Assembly (NCBI GenBank): GCA_036490215.1
Contig: DASXEH010000063.1
Span: forward strand, 36,509 to 100,508
Length of the DNA stretch: 64,000 nt
Reading direction: 5' to 3'
Origin: JASHSH01 sp036490215
GTDB taxonomy: Bacteria; Pseudomonadota; Alphaproteobacteria; Rhodospirillales; Magnetospirillaceae
This document shows positions 55,572 to 64,000 of this stretch, piece by piece. Numbering within the stretch: the first letter of the stretch is position 1; every line of letters starts with the position of its first letter. The notes beneath the pieces were generated by a model that worked only from the letters and a program-made list of their open reading frames with translations, had not been told where the DNA came from and made no database searches. The translations under genes and the position numbers were made by a program.

Positions 55572-55951
55572 GGGCGGCCTCCTCGGAGGATCGGTCCGCA
55601 AGCAGTAGCCGCCCGACTCAAGAGGCAGATCGTAGCTTCACGGTCTTTGCTCATCTCACCTTCAACCTCGCTGGGACACGGACGTCTTGGTGATCGTGGC
55701 TTACCACGCGTCATGGTTGTCACGGTCTCATTGCCCTCGGCACGGACTGTAGAAGACACTCGGCCTTTACCTAAAATGACTAAAGAAGAGCCGGGGAGGT
55801 GATGCGGGGGTCTCTTTCCTGTCGCAACCTATAAATGTCTTTCCTGCGGCTTGGATTCATTCGCTCGAAAAGTCGGCGCGACGAAGGCGAAGAGGATGCG
55901 CCACGATTTGGTCACGAGCGCCTTGGGTGCGCGGCTCCTCTACTTGAAGTC
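55572..55951. other. Intergenic region with small hairpin
   Basis: This 380-base gap lies between divergent genes (aminotransferase minus, glycosyltransferase plus). It contains a CGTGG/CCACG hairpin with a four-base loop (55695-55708) and should hold the promoters for both. An open frame upstream of the glycosyltransferase from 55835 lacks a ribosome site and a family-like sequence, so it is treated as non-coding. Confidence 0.45.
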
Positions 55952-57196
55952 ATGAATATTCTTTGGCTCACGCTTGCAGATCCTTATCCGGTTGATAACG
56001 GCCAATTCATCTATTCGGCTGGGCTGATCCGCGCGCTTGAGTTGAGCGGAGCGTCCATTCATGCCTGTGGCTTCTATCGCCCGGGCGACAAGGTCTCCGA
56101 AGAAACCCAAGGCGGTATCGCTCGATGGCGGCTCGCGAGTCATCGACCACGCTCGCGTTGGCGTTGCCTTCTCTCGCCATGGCCGGCTTTGGCGTCACGA
56201 ACGCAAACCCAGGAGTTGAGACAGATCGTCGAGGCGGAGCTTGAGCAACGTCCGTGGGATGTCGTTGTCTTCGACAGCATTGCCCTGGCTTGGGCTATTG
56301 GAATGGTCGTGAAGTGGCGCGTGCGCACAGGAAACCGTGCGACGATCGTCTATCTGTCCCACAATCACGAAGAAAGCGTCGCGACAGCGATGGCTACCCA
56401 AGAGCGTCGGGCGTTCAACCGACTGGTGCGGCAATTCGATGCATGGAAGATGCGATGGCGCGAGCGCAGCCTGTCACGCCAGGCCGATCTGATCACCGCC
56501 AACACACCGGAGGATCGGGCGCGCTTTGCGCAAACCTGGCCGGACAAGCCCACCGAGTTTCTGCCGCCAGGGTATCAAGGCCCGAAGGCGGAAGACCGAA
56601 GGATAATGCACGCGACTCTTTCACGTCGTGCGCTGATCGTCGGCAGCTTTCATTGGCCGGCAAAGCAACACAGCCTTGAAGCCTTTCTTGACGTCGCCGA
56701 TCCGATGTTCGCGAAGGCTGGAATAGAGCTTCTCGTTGTCGGCAACGCCGAAGAAGCTTTCCTTGAGCGGCAACGTAAACGCGTCGTCGCCACATGCTTC
56801 ACCGGTCGGGTCGCGGACATCTTTCCTTACATGCAAGATGCCCGCATCGCCGTGGTCCCCGATCTCCTTGGCGGGTTCAAATTGAAGACGTTGGATTATA
56901 TTTTCAGTCGGCTTCCGATCTTCGCGATCGACGGCTCCGTTCCCGGATTGCCCTTGGAGCCCGAGCGCAGCATTTTTGTGTTTCCGGATCATCACGCCTT
57001 GGCCCATGGCATCGTCTCATCGATCGACGATCTGGATCGACTGAACGTTGCGCAAGATGAAGCCTATCTGAGTTGCCGCGATCAATTCGATTGGACCGCG
57101 ATAGGGCGTCGACTTTTGGCGGCTATCGATCGTGCCACAGACAGGGCGGATGCCGTCCGTATTGGACACCCTATGAGATCAGCGATATCGCATTAG
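55952..57196 (+). CDS. Glycosyltransferase (GT-B fold, GT4-like)
   Basis: The 414-aa cytoplasmic protein begins MNILWLTLADPYPVDNGQ, a typical N-terminus of GT4 enzymes, and has a C-terminal nucleotide-binding half (ALIVGSFHWPAKQHSLEAF; VVGNAEEAF; FKLKTLDYIFSRLPIFAIDGSVPGL). It probably builds an exopolysaccharide or glycan. The ATG at 55952 is chosen for the family-like start, though its ribosome site is weak. It is 4 bases before a small membrane protein gene. Confidence 0.78.
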   Translation: MNILWLTLADPYPVDNGQFIYSAGLIRALELSGASIHACGFYRPGDKVSEETQGGIARWRLASHRPRSRWRCLLSPWPALASRTQTQELRQIVEAELEQRPWDVVVFDSIALAWAIGMVVKWRVRTGNRATIVYLSHNHEESVATAMATQERRAFNRLVRQFDAWKMRWRERSLSRQADLITANTPEDRARFAQTWPDKPTEFLPPGYQGPKAEDRRIMHATLSRRALIVGSFHWPAKQHSLEAFLDVADPMFAKAGIELLVVGNAEEAFLERQRKRVVATCFTGRVADIFPYMQDARIAVVPDLLGGFKLKTLDYIFSRLPIFAIDGSVPGLPLEPERSIFVFPDHHALAHGIVSSIDDLDRLNVAQDEAYLSCRDQFDWTAIGRRLLAAIDRATDRADAVRIGHPMRSAISH

Positions 57197-57200
57197 CGCC

Positions 57201-57644
57201 ATGGCGATGGGAGAACTCACTTTTCTGGGTCTGAGTATCATCGTCGCCGGGATCGTCTACGGCGTGATGCAGATGCATGTCCCTCTGCAGACCGGCCGAC
57301 TGACACGTCTATTCGCCTATGCCATGAGCGCGCATGCGATCATTAATCTGGTGACTGTTAGCGTCACCCAATTGACTGGCGCTTGGGAGGTATTCGCGGT
57401 GGCAGAGGCGAGTGCCGTCGTGTTTGTCGCCGTCTATTTCTATGCCGCGTTGCATCACGATGAGAATTCGGCGAAGACCGCAATCGCCCTCGCATTGGGA
57501 AGCTATGTCGCAATGCTGATGCTGATGGCCATGGGGCAGATGGCGTTCAGCTTGCGACTATTCGCGTACACGTCGGTCATCGCCGGCGCGGCGATTGCCG
57601 TGGCCTGCATTGCCCATCATCCGGCCGCGCAAAGAATCAAATAG
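57201..57644 (+). CDS. Small four-helix membrane protein
   Basis: The 147-aa protein has about four membrane helices (around residues 5-24, 33-55, 62-84, 90-135) and no recognised motif. It lies between the glycosyltransferase and the GH39 gene, 4 bases after the first, so it is cotranscribed and may take part in glycan export or sensing; that is only positional. Confidence 0.65.
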   Translation: MAMGELTFLGLSIIVAGIVYGVMQMHVPLQTGRLTRLFAYAMSAHAIINLVTVSVTQLTGAWEVFAVAEASAVVFVAVYFYAALHHDENSAKTAIALALGSYVAMLMLMAMGQMAFSLRLFAYTSVIAGAAIAVACIAHHPAAQRIK

Positions 57645-57710
57645 ACCGCGCAATGGAATTTGCCCAAGCTCGGCGCCCTATCGCCGGGATTAGGGGCAAA
57701 GGACAACACC

Positions 57711-59324
57711 GTGTCTGCGCGCGATGCGGTTCGCATCGATATTGCTACTCATCAGGAGACTGGGCCGTTATCGCGGTTCTGGTCGTGGTTCGGCTATGAC
57801 GAGCCGAACTACACGACGATGCCCTATGGGCGAAAGCTGTTGCGTGATCTCGCGGATCTGTCGCCGGGGCCAGTTTACATTCGTGCGCACAATCTCCTCA
57901 CTTCGGGCGACGGAACACCGGCGCTGAAATGGGGATCGACGGGTGTCTATGATTCAATCGCAGTGGGCGAGCCGGACTACGCGTGGGCGATTCTCGATCG
58001 GATTTTCGACGCCTATGCAGAGGCGGGCGTTACGCCTTTTGTGCAACTAGGGTTCATGCCGCGCGGTTTGTCGGTCGCGCCCGAGCCCTATCAGCATGAC
58101 TTTCCTCGCGCTGCCATCACGACTGGCTGGGCCCATCCACCGACGGACTATGATCGTTGGGGCGCGCTGATCTCGGCCGTTGCGCGCCATTTCATCGAGC
58201 GCTACGGATTGCCGCGGGTGCAATCCTGGCCGTGGGAACTCTGGAATGAGCCGGATGGGCTTTATTGGCGCGGTACCATGGAGGACTTCTGCCGGCTCTA
58301 CGAGGTAACTGGCACGGCATTGCGGCGCGTCTTGCCGGAAGCGCGATTGGGTGGACCGCACACATGTGGTCCATTTTCAACCAAAAGCGGGGCGCCGTTT
58401 CTGCGGAAATTTCTTGAACATTGCGATCGCGCGGCTGCCGAAGGTCGAAACCTTCCGCTCGATTTCATCGCGTATCATGCCAAGGGCAAACCGACATTGG
58501 TCGACGGCCGCGTGCGTATGGGGCTCTCGACGCAGTTGCGTGACATTGCCACCGGACTCGACATCATCGGCGCGTTTCCCCGCTTTGCGCAGTTGCCGGT
58601 CATTCTCGGTGAATCCGATCCTGAGGGCTGTGCTGCCTGTCCGGCCACGACCAATCCAGAGAATGCCTATCGCGATGGGCCGCTCTACGCGGCCTATACC
58701 GCCGAGCAGCTTTTCAGAACCCAAGAGATCGCCGCACGCGCCGATGCCACGATCGAGGGGGCAGTCACCTGGGCCTTTGAATTCGAGAATACGCCGTTCT
58801 TCGCCGGCTATCGCGAATTGGCGACCAACGGCATCGCCAAACCGGTCCTCAACGTCTTTCGGATGCTGGGCATGATGGGCACGACGCGCTTGCGGGCGAT
58901 GAGCAGCGGCGCGCGAACGCTCGACGATGTCTTAAGCGCAGGCGTGCGCGGCGAGCCGGACATCAATGTCTGGGCGGCGCGTGATGCCGAGAGCGTCACG
59001 GCTTTGGTCTGGCACTACCATGACGACGACATGCAAGGTGACGAGCGGGCGGTCGAACTCGGCGTGCATGGCGTCGCAGATGGGATGGTGTGCGAACACT
59101 ATCGCATCGACGCCCGCCATTCGAACGCGCACACGGCTTGGCGCAATATGGGCGCGCCGCAAAAACCGAATGCGGAACAATATGCCGCTTTGGAACGGGC
59201 AGCGGTGCTTCAGCCGAGCGTTCAATTGGCGTCGAGACGTGCTGCGGATGGTTCTCTGCGTATCTCCTTCACCCTGCCGCGTCAGGCGGTCTCGTTGATC
59301 GTGCTGCGCCAGGCTTCCCGCTAG
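57711..59324 (+). CDS. Glycoside hydrolase family 39, beta-xylosidase-like
   Basis: The protein of about 537 aa is a clan-A TIM-barrel glycosidase: WSWFGYDEPNYTT near the start, the acid/base Glu in WELWNEPDGL and a likely nucleophile Glu in VILGESDPEGC. GH39 enzymes remove xylose or related sugars from plant oligosaccharides with retention. No signal peptide is seen, so it works in the cytoplasm on imported sugars. A GTG at 57711 with AAAGGA upstream is chosen; TTG at 57660 is possible. The Ser-Asp-Pro after the nucleophile differs from the usual Trp-rich segment. Confidence 0.78.
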   Translation: MSARDAVRIDIATHQETGPLSRFWSWFGYDEPNYTTMPYGRKLLRDLADLSPGPVYIRAHNLLTSGDGTPALKWGSTGVYDSIAVGEPDYAWAILDRIFDAYAEAGVTPFVQLGFMPRGLSVAPEPYQHDFPRAAITTGWAHPPTDYDRWGALISAVARHFIERYGLPRVQSWPWELWNEPDGLYWRGTMEDFCRLYEVTGTALRRVLPEARLGGPHTCGPFSTKSGAPFLRKFLEHCDRAAAEGRNLPLDFIAYHAKGKPTLVDGRVRMGLSTQLRDIATGLDIIGAFPRFAQLPVILGESDPEGCAACPATTNPENAYRDGPLYAAYTAEQLFRTQEIAARADATIEGAVTWAFEFENTPFFAGYRELATNGIAKPVLNVFRMLGMMGTTRLRAMSSGARTLDDVLSAGVRGEPDINVWAARDAESVTALVWHYHDDDMQGDERAVELGVHGVADGMVCEHYRIDARHSNAHTAWRNMGAPQKPNAEQYAALERAAVLQPSVQLASRRAADGSLRISFTLPRQAVSLIVLRQASR

Positions 59325-59337
59325 TTGGAGCAATCTC

Positions 59338-61242
59338 ATGAACCAGATGAATTTTCGAGCGCCCTCCGTTGCCGATGTCCGCATCGTCGACGATTTCTGG
59401 TCTCCGCGACAGGTCGCAACGCGGATGGCAACGGTGCCGGTGTTCTATGAGCGTTGCCGTGAGGCCGGGATTCTCGATCACATCGATCCCGATATCGCGG
59501 TGAAGCCGCGGTTGGCGCTCAACGGCGTTCATGGCCAGACGGCGCAGCGCTTCTGGGATAGCGATGTCGGCAAACTGGTCGAAATGGCCGGCTACGTGCT
59601 GGTTGGCGCGCGCGACCCGGAGCTGGAGGCCAAAATCGACGCGCTGGTCGACAAGCTGGGCCGCATGCAGCAACCCGATGGCTATCTCAACAGCTGGTTC
59701 ACCTATCAGGAGAAGGGCAAGCGCTGGACCAACTTGCGCGACGATCACGAGCTCTATAGCGCCGGCCACCTGATCGAGGGCGCGGTTGCCTACTTCGAAG
59801 CGACCGGGAAGCGCAAACTGCTCGACATCATGTGCCGCTATGTCGATCACATCGCGACTGTCTTTGGCACCGGTCCGGGACAGAAGCGCGGCTATTGTGG
59901 CCATGAGGAGATCGAGCTCGCCCTCGTTCGCCTCTATCACGTGACCGGCAAGCGGAAGCATCTCGAGCTTGCCCGTTATTTCATCGATGAACGTGGCCGG
60001 CAGCCGCATTATTTCGACGAAGAAGCGCGGGCGCGCGATGTCGATCCGGCGAAATACTATTTCGGCTCCTACGAATATGGTCAGGCCCATATCCCCGTGC
60101 GTGAGCAGAACAAGGTGGTCGGCCACGCCGTGCGTGCCATGTATCTCTATTCCGGCATGGCGGATATCGCGGCCGAATATGGCGACCTTAGTCTGAAGGC
60201 CGCATGCGATCGGCTCTGGGACGATCTGATGCGCAAGCGGCTCTACGTCACCGGCGGCCTTGGTCCATCGGCCCGCAACGAGGGTTTCACCAGCGACTAC
60301 GATCTGCCGAACGAGACCGCCTATGCCGAGACCTGTGCGGCGGTGGGGCTCGTGTTCTGGGCCAATCGCATGCTGCGGATCGACCTCGATCGCCGCTATG
60401 GCGACGCGATGGAAGTGGCGCTATTCAATGGCGCGCTTGGCGGTGTGTCGCTTGATGGTTCGCTGTTCTACTACGAGAATCCGCTGGCCAGCCGCGGCGC
60501 TCACTTGCGCTGGAAGTGGCATCGCTGCCCATGTTGCCCGCCGAATATCGGCCGACTGATCGCCTCGCTCGGGCGTTACGCCTACGGGGTCGCGGCTGAC
60601 GCACTGGCCGTCCATCTCTATGTCGGTAGCGATCTGCGATGCACGTTGAGTGGCACCAATGTCCGGATCGCGCAGCAGACGCGCTATCCCTGGGATGGCG
60701 CTGTGAGCATCGAGGTCGAGCCAGAGACCCCGACTAGCTTCGGGCTTCATCTGCGTATCCCGGGTTGGTGCAAGGCGCCCAGCCTGCGCGTCAACGGGCA
60801 GCAGATCGATCTCGGCTCGGTCGAGAAGGGCTACGTCCGGATCGAACGCGAATGGAAGAAAGGTGATCGGGTCGAACTCGATCTGCCGATGATCGTCGAG
60901 CGTATTCACGCTCATCCGGATATTCGCGAAGATGCCGGGCGCGTTGCCCTCAAGCGCGGTCCGCTGGTCTATTGCGCCGAGGCTTGCGACAACGCGCAGC
61001 CGGTCTACGCTATGACGCTTCCCGCCGATGCGTCGCTGGCGCCGAATTTCGATGCTCAGTTGCTCGGTGGCGTGGTGACGCTGCGCGCCGAAGCGATGGC
61101 CGACGCGGTAGGGGAGGCGAGCGGTTCGCTCTATCGCTTTGCGCCGCCGCCCCGTCAAAAAGCCGAACTGCGAGCGATCCCGTATTATGCTTGGGGCCAC
61201 CGCGCGCCGGGTGCCATGCAGGTTTGGCTGCGCGGCGATTGA
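59338..61242 (+). CDS. Glycoside hydrolase family 127-like beta-L-arabinofuranosidase
   Basis: The 634-aa cytoplasmic protein has the family core: NGVHGQTAQRFWDSDVGK near the start, an (alpha/alpha)6-barrel with GHLIEGAV, YVTGGLG, and the cysteine motif WHRCPCCPPN with Cys397, Cys399 and Cys400, where GH127 enzymes place their Cys nucleophile and zinc ligands. The segment before it reads NPLAS, so the Glu/Cys zinc ligands of HypBA1 are not clearly present. It probably removes beta-L-arabinofuranose from hydroxyproline- or pectin-linked oligosaccharides. It follows the GH39 gene by 13 bases. Confidence 0.82.
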   Translation: MNQMNFRAPSVADVRIVDDFWSPRQVATRMATVPVFYERCREAGILDHIDPDIAVKPRLALNGVHGQTAQRFWDSDVGKLVEMAGYVLVGARDPELEAKIDALVDKLGRMQQPDGYLNSWFTYQEKGKRWTNLRDDHELYSAGHLIEGAVAYFEATGKRKLLDIMCRYVDHIATVFGTGPGQKRGYCGHEEIELALVRLYHVTGKRKHLELARYFIDERGRQPHYFDEEARARDVDPAKYYFGSYEYGQAHIPVREQNKVVGHAVRAMYLYSGMADIAAEYGDLSLKAACDRLWDDLMRKRLYVTGGLGPSARNEGFTSDYDLPNETAYAETCAAVGLVFWANRMLRIDLDRRYGDAMEVALFNGALGGVSLDGSLFYYENPLASRGAHLRWKWHRCPCCPPNIGRLIASLGRYAYGVAADALAVHLYVGSDLRCTLSGTNVRIAQQTRYPWDGAVSIEVEPETPTSFGLHLRIPGWCKAPSLRVNGQQIDLGSVEKGYVRIEREWKKGDRVELDLPMIVERIHAHPDIREDAGRVALKRGPLVYCAEACDNAQPVYAMTLPADASLAPNFDAQLLGGVVTLRAEAMADAVGEASGSLYRFAPPPRQKAELRAIPYYAWGHRAPGAMQVWLRGD

Positions 61243-61285
61243 GCGCGCTTTATTGAATCTTCGGCCCGTATCAGCCTATTAGGCT

Positions 61286-61367
61286 CGGAAAAGCTTTTCC
61301 CTTGCCTCGATGGAGGCTCTGGCATAGGTTTCCAAGCAGAGGAAAACCTTTTCCTTGGCTCGAATGG
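61286..61367. promoter_or_regulatory. Two phased palindromic operators upstream of lacI-type gene
   Basis: GGAAAAGCTTTTCC at 61287-61300 is a perfect 14-base palindrome and GGAAAACCTTTTCC at 61341-61354 is the same with one central change; centres are exactly 54 bases apart, about five helical turns. Both are followed by a related stretch (CTTGCCTCGATGG and TTGGCTCGAATGG), so it is a longer duplicated unit. LacI-family proteins bind such palindromes in pairs and loop the DNA. They lie just before the LacI-type gene. Confidence 0.65.
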
Positions 61368-61398
61368 GCTGGGGATAAGTTGCGGTCGGAGAGCCGGA

Positions 61399-62442
61399 AT
61401 GGCCACCATGACCCATCGTCAGCGCGGTTTGACGACGATCCGCGATGTCGCTGCGGCGGCCGGTGTCAGTATTGGCACGGCGTCTAAGGCGTTGCGCGGC
61501 CAGGGCAGTTTGCGCGATGAGACGCGCCTGCGCGTGCGCGAGGCCGCCGACCGGTTGGGATTCCGTCCCAACGATCTTGCCCAGAGTCTTCACCGCAAGA
61601 AGAGCTTCACCGTCGGCCTGCTGTCGAACGACAGTTATGGCCGCTTCACCATTCCGCTGCTCGAGGGGATTGAGCAGTCGCTTGCCAGCGCCGGCGTATC
61701 GGTCTTCGTCTGCAACGCGTTCGACGACACCGCCCGCGAGGAAAAGCTGATCGATTCGCTGCTGTCGAAGCGTGTCGACGGCATTATCGTCACCTCGCGC
61801 CGCACCGACCCACGGACGGCGGTCGATCTGCACAATGCCGGCGTGCCCTTGCTCTATGCCTTCACGCGGGTGCAAAGCGAAGAGGCGTTTTGCCTCGTCC
61901 CCGACGATCTCGGCGGCGCACGGCTCGGCGTCGAGCATCTCATTAAAAACGGCAGGCGCCGCATCGCCCATATCAGCGGGCCCGAACGGTTCGAGTCGGT
62001 GCGCTTGCGTCGCGACGCTTACCAGGCGGTTCTCCAGGAGCATGGACTGCCCCACGACTCGAGCAAAGTGTTGATCGGCGCGTGGAGCGAGAGTTGGGGC
62101 CACGAGGCCGTCGCCAAACTATTCGGCGGCGGGGCCACTGGACACGATATCGACGCGATCTTCTGCGGCAGCGATCAAATCGCGCGTGGCGTTGTCGACG
62201 CGTTGCGTGAGCGCGGTGTTCGTGTGCCGCAGGACGTCGCCATCGTCGGCTTTGACAATTGGGAGATCGTGGCCGCTGCGACGCGCCCACCGCTCACGAC
62301 GATCGACATGAATCTCCAGGAACTTGGCCGCGAAGCGGGAAGTGCGGTGCTCTCGATGATCGATGGCGGGCATCGGACGGGGACGATTCGCATTCCGTGC
62401 AAATTGGTTGTGCGCGACTCCTGTGGAGGGCGTGCCTCTTAG
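61399..62442 (+). CDS. LacI family transcriptional regulator
   Basis: The 347-aa regulator has an N-terminal helix-turn-helix (TTIRDVAAAAGVSIGTASKAL near residues 12-32, with the hinge RPNDLAQSLHRKKS) and a periplasmic-binding-like domain (TVGLLSNDSYGRFTIPLLEGIEQ, IDAIFCGSDQIARGV). It probably senses a sugar from arabino- or xylo-oligosaccharides and controls the importer downstream and perhaps itself, using the palindromes just upstream. An ATG at 61408 is also possible. Confidence 0.9.
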   Translation: MATMTHRQRGLTTIRDVAAAAGVSIGTASKALRGQGSLRDETRLRVREAADRLGFRPNDLAQSLHRKKSFTVGLLSNDSYGRFTIPLLEGIEQSLASAGVSVFVCNAFDDTAREEKLIDSLLSKRVDGIIVTSRRTDPRTAVDLHNAGVPLLYAFTRVQSEEAFCLVPDDLGGARLGVEHLIKNGRRRIAHISGPERFESVRLRRDAYQAVLQEHGLPHDSSKVLIGAWSESWGHEAVAKLFGGGATGHDIDAIFCGSDQIARGVVDALRERGVRVPQDVAIVGFDNWEIVAAATRPPLTTIDMNLQELGREAGSAVLSMIDGGHRTGTIRIPCKLVVRDSCGGRAS

Positions 62443-62578
62443 ACGAACCGGGCGGGCCGTATCCGCGCCGGTTTTCGAATTTGAACGATACGGAAAGAGA
62501 AGCCGGAAGAGGTCAGATAAGCCGAAGTCCGAAGGACCATCGGCTTGGTGCAACGAGAAATATCCAAGGGAGAGAACC

Positions 62579-63832
62579 ATGACGCGATCGAAGTTTCTGA
62601 GCAGAATCGTCTGCGGCGCAACGGTATCGCTTCTGGCGGCGGTATCTACACCAGCCATGGCCGACGATTTGACGATGTGGGTGCGCGCCAGCGCCGCCAA
62701 TGCGGCGCCGCATCTGATCGATCTGTGGAATGCGAGCCACAACGACAAGATCAAGCTGACGGTGATCCCAGACACGCAGATGGTGACCAAACTTGCCACC
62801 GGCGTACAGGCGAACCAGGTGCCCGACCTGATCTCCTTCGATCTGATCTATATGCCGGATTTCATGAAGGCCGGCTTCCTGGTCGATCTCACCGATCAGA
62901 TGAAAGCTGATCCCAATGCTGGGAAGGTGGCCAAGGCCTTCCAGGATCTCGCCACTTATAAGGGCAAGCTCTACGGCACTGGCTTCACGCCCGATGTGTC
63001 GGTGCTGGTCTATAACAAGGACTTGTTCAAGAAAGCCGGGCTCGATCCCAACAAACCGCCGACCTCGCTTCCCGAGATTCATGAGGACGCGAAGAAAATT
63101 CGCGCCCTCGGCCCGGACATTTATGGCTTCTATTTCTCGGGCTCGTGCCAGGGCTGCAACATCTTCACCACCTCGCCGATGATGGTCGCCTCGGGCGCCA
63201 AGCTGCTGCCGCCTGACGACAAGACCGAGCCCCTGCAGGGTGATGGCGTCAAACAGGTGCTGGAGCAGTTCCACGAGATGTGGGCCGAGGGGCTGATACC
63301 GAAGAGCGCCCAGGCAGACAATGGCCAGAACTTCGTGGCCGCGTTCAAGACCGGCAAGATCGGCATCCAGGGCGCCGGCGGCTTCCTGATTTCGGATCTG
63401 AAGAAGGACGTGCCGAATCTGGATTTCGGCATTGCCGTTCTGCCGGGCATGAAGAGCGGCGAGGCTTCGGCCTTCGTCGGCGGCGATGTGGTCGCCATCC
63501 CGAAGGGCAGCGCGCATGAGAAGATCGCACGTGACTTCATCAAATGGGAGCTGACCGACGAGGCGCAGCTCGAGGGGTTGGCGAAGAACAACATCCTGCC
63601 CTCGCGCACCGATCTGGCCGACAACAAGTACTTCCAGGCCGATCCACGCATCATCACCACAGCCAAGGCGATCGGCATCGGCTATGTGCCGTGGGTGTTC
63701 CATTTCAACGATATGGTCAACAGCGACTCAAGCCCGTGGATCCAGATGCTGCAGACCGCCATCTTCGACGGCAAGATCGACGAGGCGATCGCTACTGCTA
63801 AGAAGAAAATGAAGGAGATCGCTTCGGAGTAA
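62579..63832 (+). CDS. Sugar ABC transporter substrate-binding protein (CUT1 type)
   Basis: The 417-aa protein has a signal peptide (MTRSKFLSRIVCGATVSLLA, cleaved near AMA/DDL) and the family 1 binding-protein pattern (LIDLWNASHNDKIKLTVIP; FTPDVSVLVYNKDLF; FVGGDVVAIPKGS). It carries an oligosaccharide to the permeases that start at 63899. An AAGGGAGAG site lies before the ATG at 62579. The stop is followed by a strong hairpin. Substrate inferred from the GH39/GH127 neighbours. Confidence 0.9.
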   Translation: MTRSKFLSRIVCGATVSLLAAVSTPAMADDLTMWVRASAANAAPHLIDLWNASHNDKIKLTVIPDTQMVTKLATGVQANQVPDLISFDLIYMPDFMKAGFLVDLTDQMKADPNAGKVAKAFQDLATYKGKLYGTGFTPDVSVLVYNKDLFKKAGLDPNKPPTSLPEIHEDAKKIRALGPDIYGFYFSGSCQGCNIFTTSPMMVASGAKLLPPDDKTEPLQGDGVKQVLEQFHEMWAEGLIPKSAQADNGQNFVAAFKTGKIGIQGAGGFLISDLKKDVPNLDFGIAVLPGMKSGEASAFVGGDVVAIPKGSAHEKIARDFIKWELTDEAQLEGLAKNNILPSRTDLADNKYFQADPRIITTAKAIGIGYVPWVFHFNDMVNSDSSPWIQMLQTAIFDGKIDEAIATAKKKMKEIASE

Positions 63833-63843
63833 CGGAGAGGTTG

Positions 63844-63871
63844 AGCCCCACCTCGAATGCGAGGTGGGGCT
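63844..63871 (+). other. Hairpin between binding-protein and permease genes
   Basis: A perfect 12-bp stem (63844-63855 with 63860-63871) with a four-base loop lies 11 bases after the binding-protein stop and 27 bases before the permease ATG. The next bases are TCTGTC, not a U-run, so it most likely limits read-through partially or protects the upstream mRNA. Confidence 0.7.
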
Positions 63872-63898
63872 TCTGTCAGCATCCATGAGGCCAGCACG

Positions 63899-64000
63899 AT
63901 GACTATCGGGCGTTCGCGTCCCTCCGGGCTTCTCTATGTCGCGCCGGCGCTGCTGTTCGTGGCGATGTTTGTGCTTGGGCCGCTTGGAAGTCTCATCGAC
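63899..64000 (+). CDS. Sugar ABC transporter permease, N-terminal part (partial)
   Basis: Only 34 codons are inside the window. They start MTIGRSRPSGLLYVAPAL and enter a first membrane helix (LLFVAMFVLGPL) as MalF-type CUT1 permeases do. The position right after a sugar-binding protein supports this. The rest lies beyond the window. Confidence 0.7.
   Translation, partial: MTIGRSRPSGLLYVAPALLFVAMFVLGPLGSLID

Noticed and set aside
55835..55951. N-terminal extension of the glycosyltransferase
   Set aside because: No ribosome site precedes the ATG at 55835 and the 39 extra residues are unlike the family; the ATG at 55952 gives a normal GT4 N-terminus.

Overview
The window looks like chromosomal DNA of a GC-rich alphaproteobacterium. 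The evidence is GC-rich coding sequence, tightly packed operons with ATGA-type stop/start overlaps, many ABC importers for plant-derived compounds, and an RND/TolC envelope. The gene styles recall Rhodospirillales or Rhizobiales, but the sequence alone does not fix the genus. I saw no tRNA, rRNA, CRISPR array, insertion sequence or phage module. About 55 genes are supported, two of them cut by the window ends.

Layout. 1-5.2 kb: the end of a branched-chain-amino-acid-type ABC importer (permease end plus two ATPases), followed by a two-domain 3-dehydroshikimate dehydratase-like enzyme and an exported tannase/feruloyl esterase. This suggests breakdown of plant phenolic esters towards protocatechuate. 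5.2-12.8 kb: an unrecognised 458-aa protein, a degenerate protein kinase with a membrane partner, a phosphopantetheinyl transferase, a Gfo/Idh/MocA dehydrogenase and an FAD/NAD(P)-binding protein. 13.0-23.5 kb: a likely single sugar-acid operon (2-hydroxyacid dehydrogenase, GntR repressor, RhmD-like dehydratase, HpcH/HpaI aldolase, CUT1 sugar importer, SDR, aldehyde dehydrogenase). 23.7-29.3 kb: a complete RND efflux system. 29.4-33.5 kb: a porin downstream of an OmpR-type two-component system. 33.8-35.3 kb: three small exported proteins with no recognised function.

35.6-41.2 kb: a dipeptide/oligopeptide ABC importer. 41.1-47.7 kb: a receiver-domain protein lacking the phospho-acceptor Asp, a FemAB-like protein, a second two-component system, a hexapeptide acyltransferase and an FkbM methyltransferase. 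47.8-55.6 kb (minus strand): a CBS-DegT aminotransferase fusion, a flavoprotein, an adenosine-deaminase family enzyme and a PotABCD-like importer, possibly one long transcription unit. 55.9-64 kb (plus strand): a glycosyltransferase, a small membrane protein, GH39 and GH127 glycosidases, a LacI regulator with two phased palindromes upstream, and the start of a second CUT1 sugar importer. The last part reads as import followed by cytoplasmic cleavage of arabinose/xylose-type plant oligosaccharides.

Taken together the genes suggest a plant-litter or rhizosphere heterotroph: importers for aromatic acids, sugars or sugar acids and peptides, each beside the matching catabolic enzymes and local regulators. 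The least explained parts are the pseudokinase locus, the CBS-aminotransferase/flavoprotein/deaminase unit, the Asn-containing receiver protein and the small exported proteins. A recurring structural feature is a GC-rich hairpin between substrate-binding-protein and permease genes, seen at all three such junctions that lie complete on the plus strand.
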